Shown: one piece after another, positions 35,089 to 42,983 of the stretch
Position numbering within the stretch: the stretch's first letter is position 1
Layout: every line of letters begins with the position of its first letter
From: Geobacter sp. AOG1
GTDB taxonomy: Bacteria > Desulfobacterota > Desulfuromonadia > Geobacterales > Geobacteraceae
Reading direction: 5' to 3'
Length of the DNA stretch: 64,000 bases
Assembly: GCF_019972315.1 (NCBI RefSeq)
Contig: NZ_BLIZ01000001.1
Coordinates: 2,038,513-2,102,512, forward strand
The notes under the pieces: generated by a model
Told to the model about the DNA's origin: nothing
The model's input: only the letters and a program-made list of their open reading frames with translations
Database searches by the model: none
Made by a program: the position numbers and the translations under genes

Positions 35089-36024
35089 TCAGCCCAGCGG
35101 TCGTGTGCCGTGAGAGCCGGCAAGGCCGGAGAAGAGGGGGGAAAGGTGGAGCAGCCGCTCTGCCAGGCGGGTGGTTTCATCCAGTACTTTCGGGTCGAGC
35201 CTTTTCAGCCAGCGCCGCGGCACCTGCTCCATTCCGTAGTAGGCCCCCGCCAGCATCCCGGCGATGGCGCCGGTGGTGTCCGCATCACCCCCCTGGTTCA
35301 CCGTCGCCACCACGCACTCCTCGAAACCGGCCGTCCTGAAGAAATGATGGAATACCGTCTGCATGGTGTCAACCACGTAGCCGCTGGCAAGCCCCCGGTA
35401 GGTGTCGAACCCGAAGGTCGGCTGTTCGGCGACGAGTCGGTCCACCTCGCGGCGCAACCGGTTCTTGGAGCGCCCCTGGATCGCCAAATGGACGAGACGG
35501 CCGAGATAGATGCAGGCGGTGTCGGAAAGGGGATGGTTATGGGTGAGGCGGGCCTGGGTTACGGCGCAATCGCTCAAGAGATCGTCGTCTCCCAGGGTGA
35601 AGAGGGACACCGGGGCCATCCGCATGGCTGCGCCATTTCCTGCGTCCCATTGATTGAACGGGGTTTCCAGCATCCCTTTAAGCATGTAGTTGCGGATGCT
35701 GCGACGGCAGGTGTCTCCCACGTCTACCGGCTTGGTTCGGAGCCAGGCTGCGAAGTTGTCGGCAATCCCTTTCAGGTCCCATCCCTGACGTGCATCGAGT
35801 GCCCGGGCGATGCAGAACGCCATTTCCGTGTCGTCGGTCACCTGGCCCGGTTTTAGCCGCAGCCAACCGCCGCCGACGAGGTCGCGGAGCACGCCGTACT
35901 TCGCCCGGATCTCGTGGCTGGTCATGAACTCCACCGGCGCGCCGAGGGCGTCCCCTATTGCCAGGCCGACGAACGCTCCCCGGCTCCGGGAGAGGATGTC
36001 GTGTATGTCAGGGGGAATGGTCAC
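35089..36024 (-). CDS. draG: ADP-ribosylglycohydrolase, DraG-like
   Basis: 311 residues from GTG 36024. The open frame continues to 36141, but that part passes through a 7-nt repeat region and is unlike the family. ILSRSRGAFVGLAIGDALGAPVEFMT, VTDDTEMAFCIARAL and NQGGDADTTGAIAGMLAGAYYG supply the dinuclear-metal aspartates of ADP-ribosylglycohydrolases. DraG removes ADP-ribose from nitrogenase reductase (NifH) to reactivate it. The adjacent divergent nifB supports that role. No DraT gene is in the window. Confidence is high for the family and moderate for the nitrogenase substrate. Confidence 0.8.
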   Translation of the reverse strand: MTIPPDIHDILSRSRGAFVGLAIGDALGAPVEFMTSHEIRAKYGVLRDLVGGGWLRLKPGQVTDDTEMAFCIARALDARQGWDLKGIADNFAAWLRTKPVDVGDTCRRSIRNYMLKGMLETPFNQWDAGNGAAMRMAPVSLFTLGDDDLLSDCAVTQARLTHNHPLSDTACIYLGRLVHLAIQGRSKNRLRREVDRLVAEQPTFGFDTYRGLASGYVVDTMQTVFHHFFRTAGFEECVVATVNQGGDADTTGAIAGMLAGAYYGMEQVPRRWLKRLDPKVLDETTRLAERLLHLSPLFSGLAGSHGTRPLG

Positions 36025-36262
36025 GGGAAGAGAGATGCAATAAACGGACCCCGCGAAGCCCTGATGGACAGGTATTGGCGATCGGGGACCGGTAAGGGCC
36101 GTTTCCCTTCTACAATTCACCATGCGCCCTTCACTGTTCACCGTGTTATTCTGCCCACAAAATAAGCATTGTCCGGAAAATGAGGCAGCGGTCTACCCTT
36201 CATTCCCTCTGGCAGGTTCTGCAACCCAGCTGCTGGTGGGCCTTGGGAACTTAATGAGGTTC

Positions 36263-36278
36263 TGGCACGGATAATGAT
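36263..36278 (+). promoter_or_regulatory. candidate sigma-54 promoter of nifB
   Basis: TGGCACGGATAATGAT has a perfect -24 TGGCACGG and the right spacing, but GA in place of GC at the -12 element. The predicted start is near 36289, directly before the first leader hairpin. Confidence 0.55.
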
Positions 36279-36295
36279 AGGGAGATTGGCAGCAC

Positions 36296-36313
36296 CGGTA
36301 CAAGGAAGTATCG
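36296..36313 (+). promoter_or_regulatory. ANTAR-type hairpin P1 in nifB leader
   Basis: CGGTAC-AAGGAA-GTATCG: a 6-bp stem (one G-U) with a hexaloop that has A at position 1 and G at position 4, as in ANTAR-protein RNA targets. Confidence 0.6.
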
Positions 36314-36315
36314 AA

Positions 36316-36335
36316 CCAGAGGCAACGAAGCCCGG
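36316..36335 (+). promoter_or_regulatory. ANTAR-type hairpin P2 in nifB leader, overlapping terminator 1
   Basis: GGC-AACGAA-GCC plus three further pairs past two bulged A residues. The hexaloop AACGAA has A1 and G4. Its 3' arm (36330-36335) is the 5' arm of terminator 1, so the two folds exclude each other. Confidence 0.6.
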
Positions 36336-36361
36336 CGGGAAGCAGTCCCTCCGGGCTTTTT
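36329..36361 (+). terminator. leader terminator 1 before nifB
   Basis: AGCCCGG (36329-36335) pairs with CCGGGCT (36351-36357), with an inner GGGA/TCCC pairing and a T5 tract. It lies 80 nt before nifB in the untranslated leader, so it acts as an attenuator. Confidence 0.85.
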
Positions 36362-36368
36362 ATTCGGC

Positions 36369-36403
36369 AAAGGCGCTGACCGTAACGGTCGAGCGCCTTT
36401 TTT
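36369..36403 (+). terminator. leader terminator 2 before nifB
   Basis: AAAGGCGCT (36369-36377) pairs with 36392-36400, with an inner GACCG/CGGTC stem and six T residues. A competing hairpin UCGGC-AAAGGC-GCUGA (36364-36379), again with an A1/G4 hexaloop, overlaps its 5' arm. Confidence 0.9.
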
Positions 36404-36440
36404 AGTTGCGGGGAGTGACCCCGCGGGAAGGGAGACAGAG

Positions 36441-37307
36441 ATGGCCACATCGTGCGGCGGACGGAAGAATATCCAGGGGCACCCCTGTTTCGGCGGCAAC
36501 CACCACAAGAACGGCCGGATGCACCTGGCGGTGGCGCCCAAGTGCAACATCAAGTGCGGCTACTGCTCCCGCCGCCACGATTGCGCCAACGAGTCGCGCC
36601 CGGGGGTTACGAGCCAGCTTCTCACTCCCGGGGAGGCAATCGTCAAGGTGCGGGAGGTGATGGCAAGCGAGATCCTCGGCCCGATCATCAAGGTGATCGG
36701 CATTGCCGGGCCGGGGGACCCCCTGGCAAATGAGGAGACCTTCGAAACCTTCCGCCTGGTGAGGAAAGAGTTTCCCCATCTCATAACGTGCATGAGCACC
36801 AACGGCCTCCTCTTGCCGGAGAAGATCGACCTCCTCCAGGAACTTGACCTCCACAGCCTCACCGTGACGGTCAACGCGCTGGACCCGGAAATCGGTGCCA
36901 GGATTTACAGCCACATCCTCTATCACGGCAAAAAATTTACCGGACCGGAAGCGGCGGCCATCCTCAGCGCCAACCAGCTGGAAGGTATCAGGCGGGCAGC
37001 CGACTACGGCATGACCATCAAGGTGAACACCGTCTACATCCCCGGCGTGAACGAGAGCCAGGTGCCGCTCATCGGCACGAAGGTGAAGGAGTTGGGTGCG
37101 TCTGTCATGAACGTCATGCCCCTCATCCCCCAGGCCGACTTCGCCCATGTGGTTCCGCCGACTCAGGAGTTGCTGGAGAATGTGCGGCAGGCCAACGAGC
37201 GGATCATTGGCCAGTTCAAGCACTGCCGCCAGTGCCGGGCGGACGCAGTCGGGCTGATCGGGCGGGATGTGGCACGGGTGGATGCCGGGTGTGTGACAGG
37301 GAGTTGA
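36441..37307 (+). CDS. nifB: NifB-type radical SAM protein (FeMo-cofactor core synthesis)
   Basis: 288 residues. HPCFGGNHHKNGRMHLAVAP, CNIKCGYCSRRHDCANESRPG (radical-SAM cysteines C35, C39, C42), IAGPGDPLANEETF, STNGLLLPEKI and HCRQCRADAVGLIGRD are diagnostic of NifB. It builds the NifB-co 8Fe-9S-C precursor of nitrogenase cofactors. It is the short, single-domain form without the NifX-like C-terminal domain found in Azotobacter. A GNAT gene follows 2 nt after the stop codon. It is preceded by two leader terminators and ANTAR-like hairpins, so expression is probably controlled by antitermination under sigma-54. Confidence 0.95.
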   Translation: MATSCGGRKNIQGHPCFGGNHHKNGRMHLAVAPKCNIKCGYCSRRHDCANESRPGVTSQLLTPGEAIVKVREVMASEILGPIIKVIGIAGPGDPLANEETFETFRLVRKEFPHLITCMSTNGLLLPEKIDLLQELDLHSLTVTVNALDPEIGARIYSHILYHGKKFTGPEAAAILSANQLEGIRRAADYGMTIKVNTVYIPGVNESQVPLIGTKVKELGASVMNVMPLIPQADFAHVVPPTQELLENVRQANERIIGQFKHCRQCRADAVGLIGRDVARVDAGCVTGS

Positions 37308-37309
37308 AC

Positions 37310-38188
37310 ATGCCATCAGGACCGATGGCACCGGGGATGGATTGGCCGGAAGCAGCCGGTAGCAGGAAGGCAATGGGGATTGGCCGGTTCCGTCGCGGCG
37401 ACATCGATCCTTTCCTGCAGTTGGCTGCTAAGGAGAGATGGCTGTGCGACCGCTGGGAGCTGGAGTTCATGCTCCGTTCCTTTCCCGATGGGTGCTTCGT
37501 GGTCCGGCAAGACGGTGCACCGGTGGCCTTCGCCACCACGGTGAAATACGGCACCAGCGGATGGATCGGCAACCTCCTGGTTCGGCATGACCTGCGTGGC
37601 CGCGGTCTCGGGATGGCACTCATGTCCCGGGCCATCACTGCCCTCGATCGGGCGGGGGCGAAGACCATCTGGCTCACCGCATCTCCTGCCGGCCGCCCGC
37701 TCTATGAAGGACTCGGCTTCAGGGCAATCGACGGGATCAAGCGCTTGACCGGTACCGGCGTGGAGTGGGCGGGAACGGCTGCGGGAGAAAGACTGATTCA
37801 CGCGGCCGACATGGTTTCTCCGGACTTTTCCGGATGGGGCGACGACCGTCGTCTTCTCCTCGCCGCAGTGGCAGAGCGGGGGGAGGTGTACGGTGCATCT
37901 GGTGGATTTCTCGTCATGCAGCGCTGGCCAACGGGGATGCAGCTGGGGCCATGGAGCGTTCGCGACCGCGACCTGGCGGCCGGTCTCCTCGACAAGGCTA
38001 TGGTGAGGGCCGGTGGCGGGTGCCGGCTGTTTCTGGATGTGCCGCTACGCAATCTCACAGCCGCCACCCTGCTTGCCGAACGGGGATTCACCGTGTCGGG
38101 CACGACTACTCTCATGTTCCGTGGAGAGGTGCCCGATTACGATCCCGGGGCTGTATTCGCCCTTGCCAGTATGGGAAGCATGGGGTGA
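37310..38188 (+). CDS. tandem-domain GNAT acetyltransferase
   Basis: 292 residues from ATG 37310, with GGGAG spanning the nifB end. The first domain holds the acetyl-CoA loop (NLLVRHDLRGRGLGMALMSRAI) and ASPAGRPLYEGLGF. The second, degenerate domain from about residue 155 (RLLLAAVAERGEVYGASGGFLVMQR, TAATLLAERGFTVSG) resembles the YitI-like GNAT C-terminal domain. The acyl acceptor is unknown. Tight linkage to nifB suggests a small-molecule or protein modification during diazotrophy, which is inference only. Confidence 0.8.
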   Translation: MPSGPMAPGMDWPEAAGSRKAMGIGRFRRGDIDPFLQLAAKERWLCDRWELEFMLRSFPDGCFVVRQDGAPVAFATTVKYGTSGWIGNLLVRHDLRGRGLGMALMSRAITALDRAGAKTIWLTASPAGRPLYEGLGFRAIDGIKRLTGTGVEWAGTAAGERLIHAADMVSPDFSGWGDDRRLLLAAVAERGEVYGASGGFLVMQRWPTGMQLGPWSVRDRDLAAGLLDKAMVRAGGGCRLFLDVPLRNLTAATLLAERGFTVSGTTTLMFRGEVPDYDPGAVFALASMGSMG

Positions 38189-38541
38189 TGAGCCTGTCTG
38201 TATAGCTTTGTGGAGTGCCATGCGTTGTAATGGTGCCGATATTTGGTACTGTTAGATACGATTTCTCTTCGTCAGAGTTACCGGGTGTCTGGTGAAACGT
38301 TCCTGATACCAGGCAATTACAGCCAGAGTAAAAACAATTGATTAGAAATTAAGCACAGAAGTGATTGCCAAGGCCGGCAAATTTGATTATTATCCACTGC
38401 GGATTAAAAAATAGACACTGGGAGGCCTTCCTGAACGGGCAAATGGTGCCGTTTTGACCCAGGTCAAGGATTTCCCACTCCGCCCATGCAACGCTTAATC
38501 ATCGCCATTCGCTGTAAATCAACCATCCGCGAGGTTTTACC
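38189..38541. other. AT-richer intergenic region upstream of etfB
   Basis: 353 nt with no gene. It probably holds the etf promoter. The only clear element is a palindrome at 38454-38467. Confidence 0.5.
38454..38467. promoter_or_regulatory. CRP/FNR-type palindrome upstream of etfB
   Basis: TTGACCCAGGTCAA is a perfect inverted repeat (TTGACC-CA-GGTCAA) in the TTGAY-N4-RTCAA format of the CRP/FNR family. It is 74 nt upstream of the etfB start. Confidence 0.55.
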
Positions 38542-39354
38542 ATGCAGATAGTCGCCTGCATCAAGCAGGTCCCCGATACGACCCAGGTGCAGATCGATCC
38601 GGTGACGAACACCCTGGTGCGGGAAGGGATACCGTTCATTGTCAACCCGTACGACACCCATGCCCTTGAAGAGGCGCTCCGTCTCAAGGACCGTTTCGGC
38701 TGCCGGGTGGCGGCCATCTCCATGGGGCCCCCCAACGCCGAGGCAACGCTAAGGAAGGCCCTGGCCCTGGGGGTTGACGAAGCGATCCTCCTCTCCGATC
38801 GGGTCTTCGGCGGAGCCGATACCCTGGCCACCAGCAATGTCCTGGCGGCGGCAATCCGCAAACTCCATGAGCAGGATGAGGTGGGAATCGTCCTCTGCGG
38901 CAAGCAGACCATCGACGGCGACACCGCCCAGGTCGGGCCGGGGATTGCCACGCGGCTGGGCTACACCCAACTCACCCTCGTCGACCGGATCGAGCATATC
39001 GACCTGGAGAAACGGGTCATCCGGGTGCGCCGCAAGCTGGAAGGGCGGCACGAGATCGTCGAGGCCCCCCTGCCGGTCTTGCTGACCGTGGTCCGCGAAC
39101 TGAACCGTCCCCGTTATCCCACCGTCCCCCGGCGCCTGGAATCGGCAGACGCCGAGGTCAAGACCTGGAACAACCAGGTCATGCAGCTTCCCGAGCCGAC
39201 CATCGGTCTCAAAGGCTCTCCCACCTGGGTGAGCCGGATATTCTCCCCCGAGCGGGATAAGGGAGAAATCATCGGCGATGGAGTACACGACCCGGAAGGA
39301 ACGGCGAATCTGCTCATCGACAAGCTGCTCAGTAAAGACTTGCTGGCGTTGTAA
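38542..39354 (+). CDS. etfB: electron transfer flavoprotein beta subunit
   Basis: 270 residues. QIVACIKQVPDTTQVQIDP and KQTIDGDTAQVGPGIATRLGYTQLTLVDRIE are EtfB signatures, and the C-terminal arm ends KLLSKDLLAL. With EtfA it forms the FAD-containing ETF that accepts electrons from acyl-CoA dehydrogenases or similar flavoproteins. It is the first gene of the etfB-etfA-oxidoreductase operon. A second, AMP or bifurcating FAD site cannot be decided here. The spacer to etfA holds 7-nt repeats. Confidence 0.95.
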   Translation: MQIVACIKQVPDTTQVQIDPVTNTLVREGIPFIVNPYDTHALEEALRLKDRFGCRVAAISMGPPNAEATLRKALALGVDEAILLSDRVFGGADTLATSNVLAAAIRKLHEQDEVGIVLCGKQTIDGDTAQVGPGIATRLGYTQLTLVDRIEHIDLEKRVIRVRRKLEGRHEIVEAPLPVLLTVVRELNRPRYPTVPRRLESADAEVKTWNNQVMQLPEPTIGLKGSPTWVSRIFSPERDKGEIIGDGVHDPEGTANLLIDKLLSKDLLAL

Positions 39355-39357
39355 AGA

Positions 39358-39425
39358 AAACGTGAAAGGTAAAAGGTAAATAGATAGAGAGTCTTTTCAC
39401 TTTTCACTTTTCACCGTTCACCAAG
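39358..39425. repeat. quasi-palindromic spacer with 7-nt periodic repeats (etfB-etfA)
   Basis: GTGAAAG, GTAAAAG, GTAAATA on the left and TTTTCAC three times plus CGTTCAC on the right. The left and right halves are approximate inverted complements with a 7-nt period. Confidence 0.75.
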
Positions 39426-39445
39426 ATTCTACCAAGGACCCATCC

Positions 39446-40771
39446 ATGACCGAACCGAAGAAACCGCTGAAGAAACCCCGCGGCAAGGCGTGCCTGCTGG
39501 AAGGGAAATGCATTGCCTGCGGCGCCCGCTGCCAGAGTGCCTGCCCGGTGGATGCCATCGAGATGAACGAGGCGGGCGAGCCGATCATCGACGTCGAGAA
39601 ATGCATCGGCTGCGTCAAGTGCGTCAAGGTCTGCCCGGTCCAGGCCATCGAGATGTTCTTCACCCCCGAGGAACAGAAGATCCTGGACGAAATCATGAAG
39701 CAGGGGGAGGCCCACGTTCCGGAGGTGGACGAGGAAGCCGCCGCCCTGGCGAAAACACTTGCCGCCTACAAGGGGGTCTGGGTCTTCGTCGAGCAGACGG
39801 AAGGGGAGCCGGCCAAGGTTTCCTGGGAGCTGTTAGGGAAGGGGAAAGAGCTGGCCAGGGCTCTCGATGTGGAACTCGCCGCCATCGTCATCGGCGAAAA
39901 TGTGGAACACCTCTGCCGCGAAGCCTTCGCCCACGGGGCGGAAAAGGCCTACCTCATTGACGCCCCCGTGTTTCGCTACTACCGTACCCAGGCCTACCTC
40001 AAGGCGGTAAGCCACCTGGTGGACACCTACAAGCCCGAAGTCATCCTCATGGGGGCTACCGGCCTTGGCCGCGACCTGGCCGGCGCCGTTGCCACCGTCG
40101 TCGGGACCGGCCTCACCGCCGACTGCACCGGGCTCGCCATCGACGACAAGCGAAACCTCATGCAGACCCGCCCCGCCTTCGGCGGCAACATCATGGCCAC
40201 CATCATGTGCGACAAGTTCCGCCCCCAGATGGCCACCGTCCGCCCCCACGTCATGCCCATGCCGGAGCGGATCGAAGGGGCGAGCGGCGAGATCGTCCGG
40301 GAGAGCTGCCCGGTGGCCGAGGAGGACATCCTCGTCAAGGTGCTGGAGATCATCAGCGACCGGAAAAAGGACCAGGTGGACGTGGCGGGGGCCGATTTCA
40401 TCGTCTCCGGGGGCCGGGGTCTTATGGGGAAAGAGAACTTTGCCATGCTCCAGGACCTGGCGGACGAACTGGGGGGAGTGGTGGGGGCGTCTCGCTCTGC
40501 CGTCGATGCCGGCTGGATGCCCCAGGAGCGCCAGGTGGGACAGACGGGGAAGACGGTGCGTCCCAAGATATACATCGCCTGCGGCATCAGCGGCGCCATC
40601 CAGCACCTGGTCGGGATGCAGGATTCGGACGTGGTCATCGCCATCAACCGGGACAAGGATGCCCCCATCTTCGAAGTGGCCACCTACGGCATCGTCGGCG
40701 ACCTGTTCAGGATCATCCCCGCCATAACAAAGCGGCTGCAGGAACTGAAACAGCAGAAAGTCAGGGGCTAG
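39446..40771 (+). CDS. etfA: ETF alpha subunit with N-terminal two-cluster ferredoxin domain
   Basis: 441 residues. Residues 15-70 hold two 4Fe-4S motifs, the first with an atypical spacing (CIACGARCQSACP) and the second normal (CIGCVKCVKVCP). The ETF alpha domain follows from about 105, with VGTGLTADCTGL and the FAD-binding C-terminus containing GGRGLMGKENF, RSAVDAGWMP, GQTGKTVRPKIYIACGISGA and DAPIFEVATYGIVGD. The ferredoxin extension is typical of anaerobe ETFs that pass electrons onward to iron-sulfur partners. Overlap with the 7-nt repeat spacers on both sides is striking. Confidence 0.93.
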   Translation: MTEPKKPLKKPRGKACLLEGKCIACGARCQSACPVDAIEMNEAGEPIIDVEKCIGCVKCVKVCPVQAIEMFFTPEEQKILDEIMKQGEAHVPEVDEEAAALAKTLAAYKGVWVFVEQTEGEPAKVSWELLGKGKELARALDVELAAIVIGENVEHLCREAFAHGAEKAYLIDAPVFRYYRTQAYLKAVSHLVDTYKPEVILMGATGLGRDLAGAVATVVGTGLTADCTGLAIDDKRNLMQTRPAFGGNIMATIMCDKFRPQMATVRPHVMPMPERIEGASGEIVRESCPVAEEDILVKVLEIISDRKKDQVDVAGADFIVSGGRGLMGKENFAMLQDLADELGGVVGASRSAVDAGWMPQERQVGQTGKTVRPKIYIACGISGAIQHLVGMQDSDVVIAINRDKDAPIFEVATYGIVGDLFRIIPAITKRLQELKQQKVRG

Positions 40772-40855
40772 ATTAGGAGTCAGTGACTAGGGGCCAGGGG
40801 TTGATTTGCCTCTAGTCCCTAGCCCCCAGTCCCTAGCCCCTAATCCAGATACGAG
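40772..40855. repeat. quasi-palindromic spacer with 7-nt periodic repeats (etfA-oxidoreductase)
   Basis: Left half: GATTAGG, AGTCAGT, GACTAGG, GGCCAGG. Right half: CTAGTCC, CTAGCCC, CCAGTCC, CTAGCCC, CTAATCC. The halves are mutually inverted with a period of 7. Confidence 0.78.
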
Positions 40856-40862
40856 GTTTTTC

Positions 40863-42857
40863 ATGGCTTCCAATCCCTCCCTATTCGCTCCCATGCTCAT
40901 TGCCGCCGGCATCTTTTTCGTCTGGAGCTGCTACCGGCGTTTCAGCCTCGTGACCCTTGGCCGGCCCGAGGACCGCTTCCAGCGCCTCGACGTCAGGATC
41001 CGGGAGATGCTTCTCTATGCCTTCGGCCAGAAACGGGTGGTGGCCAAACCGTTCGGCATCAACCACTTCGTCATCTTCTGGTCCTTCATGGTCCTGCTCC
41101 TCGCCAACGGCGAGTTCCTCGTCAAGGGGGTCGTTCCGACCCTGTCCCTGGCGCTCCTCCCCGCTCCCCTCTACCACGGCCTGCTGCTCGCCTTCGATGT
41201 GGTGTCCATCCTGACCCTCTTCGCCATCCTACTCGCCTTTGCCCGCCGAATCTTCTTCCCGCCGGCATACATGAGTACCGACTACGTCAAGGCGCGGAGC
41301 GTGGAGGGGTTTCTCATCCTCGCCTTCATCGCCCTTCTCATGCTTGCCTCCCTCGGCCTGCACGGGGCGGAGATCGCCCTGGGGAGCGAGCCTGCCGCCG
41401 CATTCATGCCGGTCTCCAGCCTATTCGCCACTATGCTGTCAAATTCTCCCCTTGCCCAGAGCCTCGTGCCCATTGCCTCGCTCTGCTGGTGGCTCCATGC
41501 ACTCGTCCTGCTGGCCTTCATCTGTTTCCTTCCCCACAGCAAGCACATGCACATCCTTACCGCCATCCCCAATTGCTTCTTCGCCTCCCTGGAGAAACCG
41601 AATACCCAGCCACGGGAGGAATTCGTCAAGGGGGGGGAGTTCGGCGTGGACAGGGTGGACAGCTTCACCTGGAAAGACCTGTTCGACAGCTTCTCCTGCA
41701 CTGAGTGCGGCCGCTGCCAGAACGCCTGCCCGGCGACTACCACCGGCAAGTCCCTCAACCCCCGCCAGGTGATCCATGCCATCAAGACCAACCTGCTTGC
41801 CAACGGTCCGCTCCTGCAGAAGGGGGGAGCGCCGGTCATCCCGCTCATTGGCGAAGAGGGGGAGGGGAGCAGCACGGAGGAGACCATCTGGGCCTGCACC
41901 ACCTGCGGCGCCTGCATGGAAGCCTGTCCGGTCCTTATCGAGCATATGCCGAAGATCGTCAAGATGCGGCGGCACCTGGTGGAGATGGAAAGTCGGTTTC
42001 CCGAGGAGTTGCTCAATCTCTTCGAGAACATGGAGCAGCGCTCCAACCCATGGGGGATCGCCCCTTCCGAGCGGACCAAGTGGTGCTCCACCATGGAGAT
42101 CAAGCCGTTCGAAAAAGGGGTGACGGAATACCTCTTCTACATCGGCTGTGCCGGCACCTTCGACTCCCGGAGCAAGCAGGTGACCGTGGCGCTGGCCACC
42201 ATCCTGGACGCTGCTGGCGTCTCCTGGGGGATCCTGGGGAAAGAAGAGAAGTGCTGCGGCGACAGCGTCCGACGGTTGGGGAACGAGTTCGTGTTCGACA
42301 AGATGGCGAAGGAGAACGTCCAGCTCTTCAGGGAGAAGGGTATCACCAAGGTAATCGTCCAGTGTCCCCACTGCTTCTCGACCCTGAAAAACGACTACCG
42401 GCAGTACGGTCTGGAACTGGAGGTGATCCACCACGGCGAGTTGCTCGATCAGCTCCTGGCGTCGGGCCGACTGAAACTGAACCGGCAGGTAAGCGATCTG
42501 GGGGGCGTCCTCTTCCATGACTCCTGCTACCTGGGGCGTCACAACGACGTTTACGAGGCGCCCCGGCATGCTATCCACTCCGCCACCGGCCAGGCACCGC
42601 TGGAGATGGAGCGTAGCCGTTCCAACTCCTTCTGCTGCGGCGCGGGGGGGGGACGGATGTGGATGGAGGAGCACAGCGGCGAGCGGATCAACCTGAACCG
42701 GGTCGACGAGGCGCTCCGTTCGAGCCCGGACACCATCTGCACCGCCTGCCCTTACTGCATGACCATGTTCGAGGATGGGCTCAAGGACCGGCAGGCGGGC
42801 CAGACCAGGGTGCGGGACATCGCGGAAGTCGTGGCTGAAGGGCTCAGACCGGTGTGA
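40863..42857 (+). CDS. membrane Fe-S oxidoreductase (ETF:quinone oxidoreductase-like, HdrD-type)
   Basis: 664 residues from ATG 40863; the open frame upstream passes through the repeat spacer. The N-terminal half has about five transmembrane helices, resembling nitrate reductase gamma / HdrE cytochrome b. Two 4Fe-4S motifs follow (CTECGRCQNACP, CTTCGACMEACP), then two CCG domains (EKCCGDSVRR and FCCGAGGGRMW) like heterodisulfide reductase D. Such proteins oxidise ETF and reduce menaquinone. Encoded with etfBA, it is the natural membrane partner. A terminator follows at 42905-42932. Confidence 0.9.
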   Translation: MASNPSLFAPMLIAAGIFFVWSCYRRFSLVTLGRPEDRFQRLDVRIREMLLYAFGQKRVVAKPFGINHFVIFWSFMVLLLANGEFLVKGVVPTLSLALLPAPLYHGLLLAFDVVSILTLFAILLAFARRIFFPPAYMSTDYVKARSVEGFLILAFIALLMLASLGLHGAEIALGSEPAAAFMPVSSLFATMLSNSPLAQSLVPIASLCWWLHALVLLAFICFLPHSKHMHILTAIPNCFFASLEKPNTQPREEFVKGGEFGVDRVDSFTWKDLFDSFSCTECGRCQNACPATTTGKSLNPRQVIHAIKTNLLANGPLLQKGGAPVIPLIGEEGEGSSTEETIWACTTCGACMEACPVLIEHMPKIVKMRRHLVEMESRFPEELLNLFENMEQRSNPWGIAPSERTKWCSTMEIKPFEKGVTEYLFYIGCAGTFDSRSKQVTVALATILDAAGVSWGILGKEEKCCGDSVRRLGNEFVFDKMAKENVQLFREKGITKVIVQCPHCFSTLKNDYRQYGLELEVIHHGELLDQLLASGRLKLNRQVSDLGGVLFHDSCYLGRHNDVYEAPRHAIHSATGQAPLEMERSRSNSFCCGAGGGRMWMEEHSGERINLNRVDEALRSSPDTICTACPYCMTMFEDGLKDRQAGQTRVRDIAEVVAEGLRPV

Positions 42858-42904
42858 GATCTCGGTGAATAGTGAAAAGTTGCAGTCTGAATGCGGAAAT
42901 GAAG

Positions 42905-42932
42905 AAGGGCGGACCAGCCGGTTCGCCTTTTT
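42905..42932 (+). terminator. terminator of the etf operon
   Basis: An 11-bp stem (42905-42915 with 42920-42930, two G-U pairs), loop AGCC, and a T5 tract. Confidence 0.85.
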
Positions 42933-42983
42933 CGCTGGTAATGTCGTATAGGTGATATAGTCCCGATTTCAGAGGAGATACCC

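Noticed and set aside
36025-36141. N-terminal extension of the DraG-like protein
   Set aside because: It is encoded in 7-nt repeat sequence and does not match the family start.
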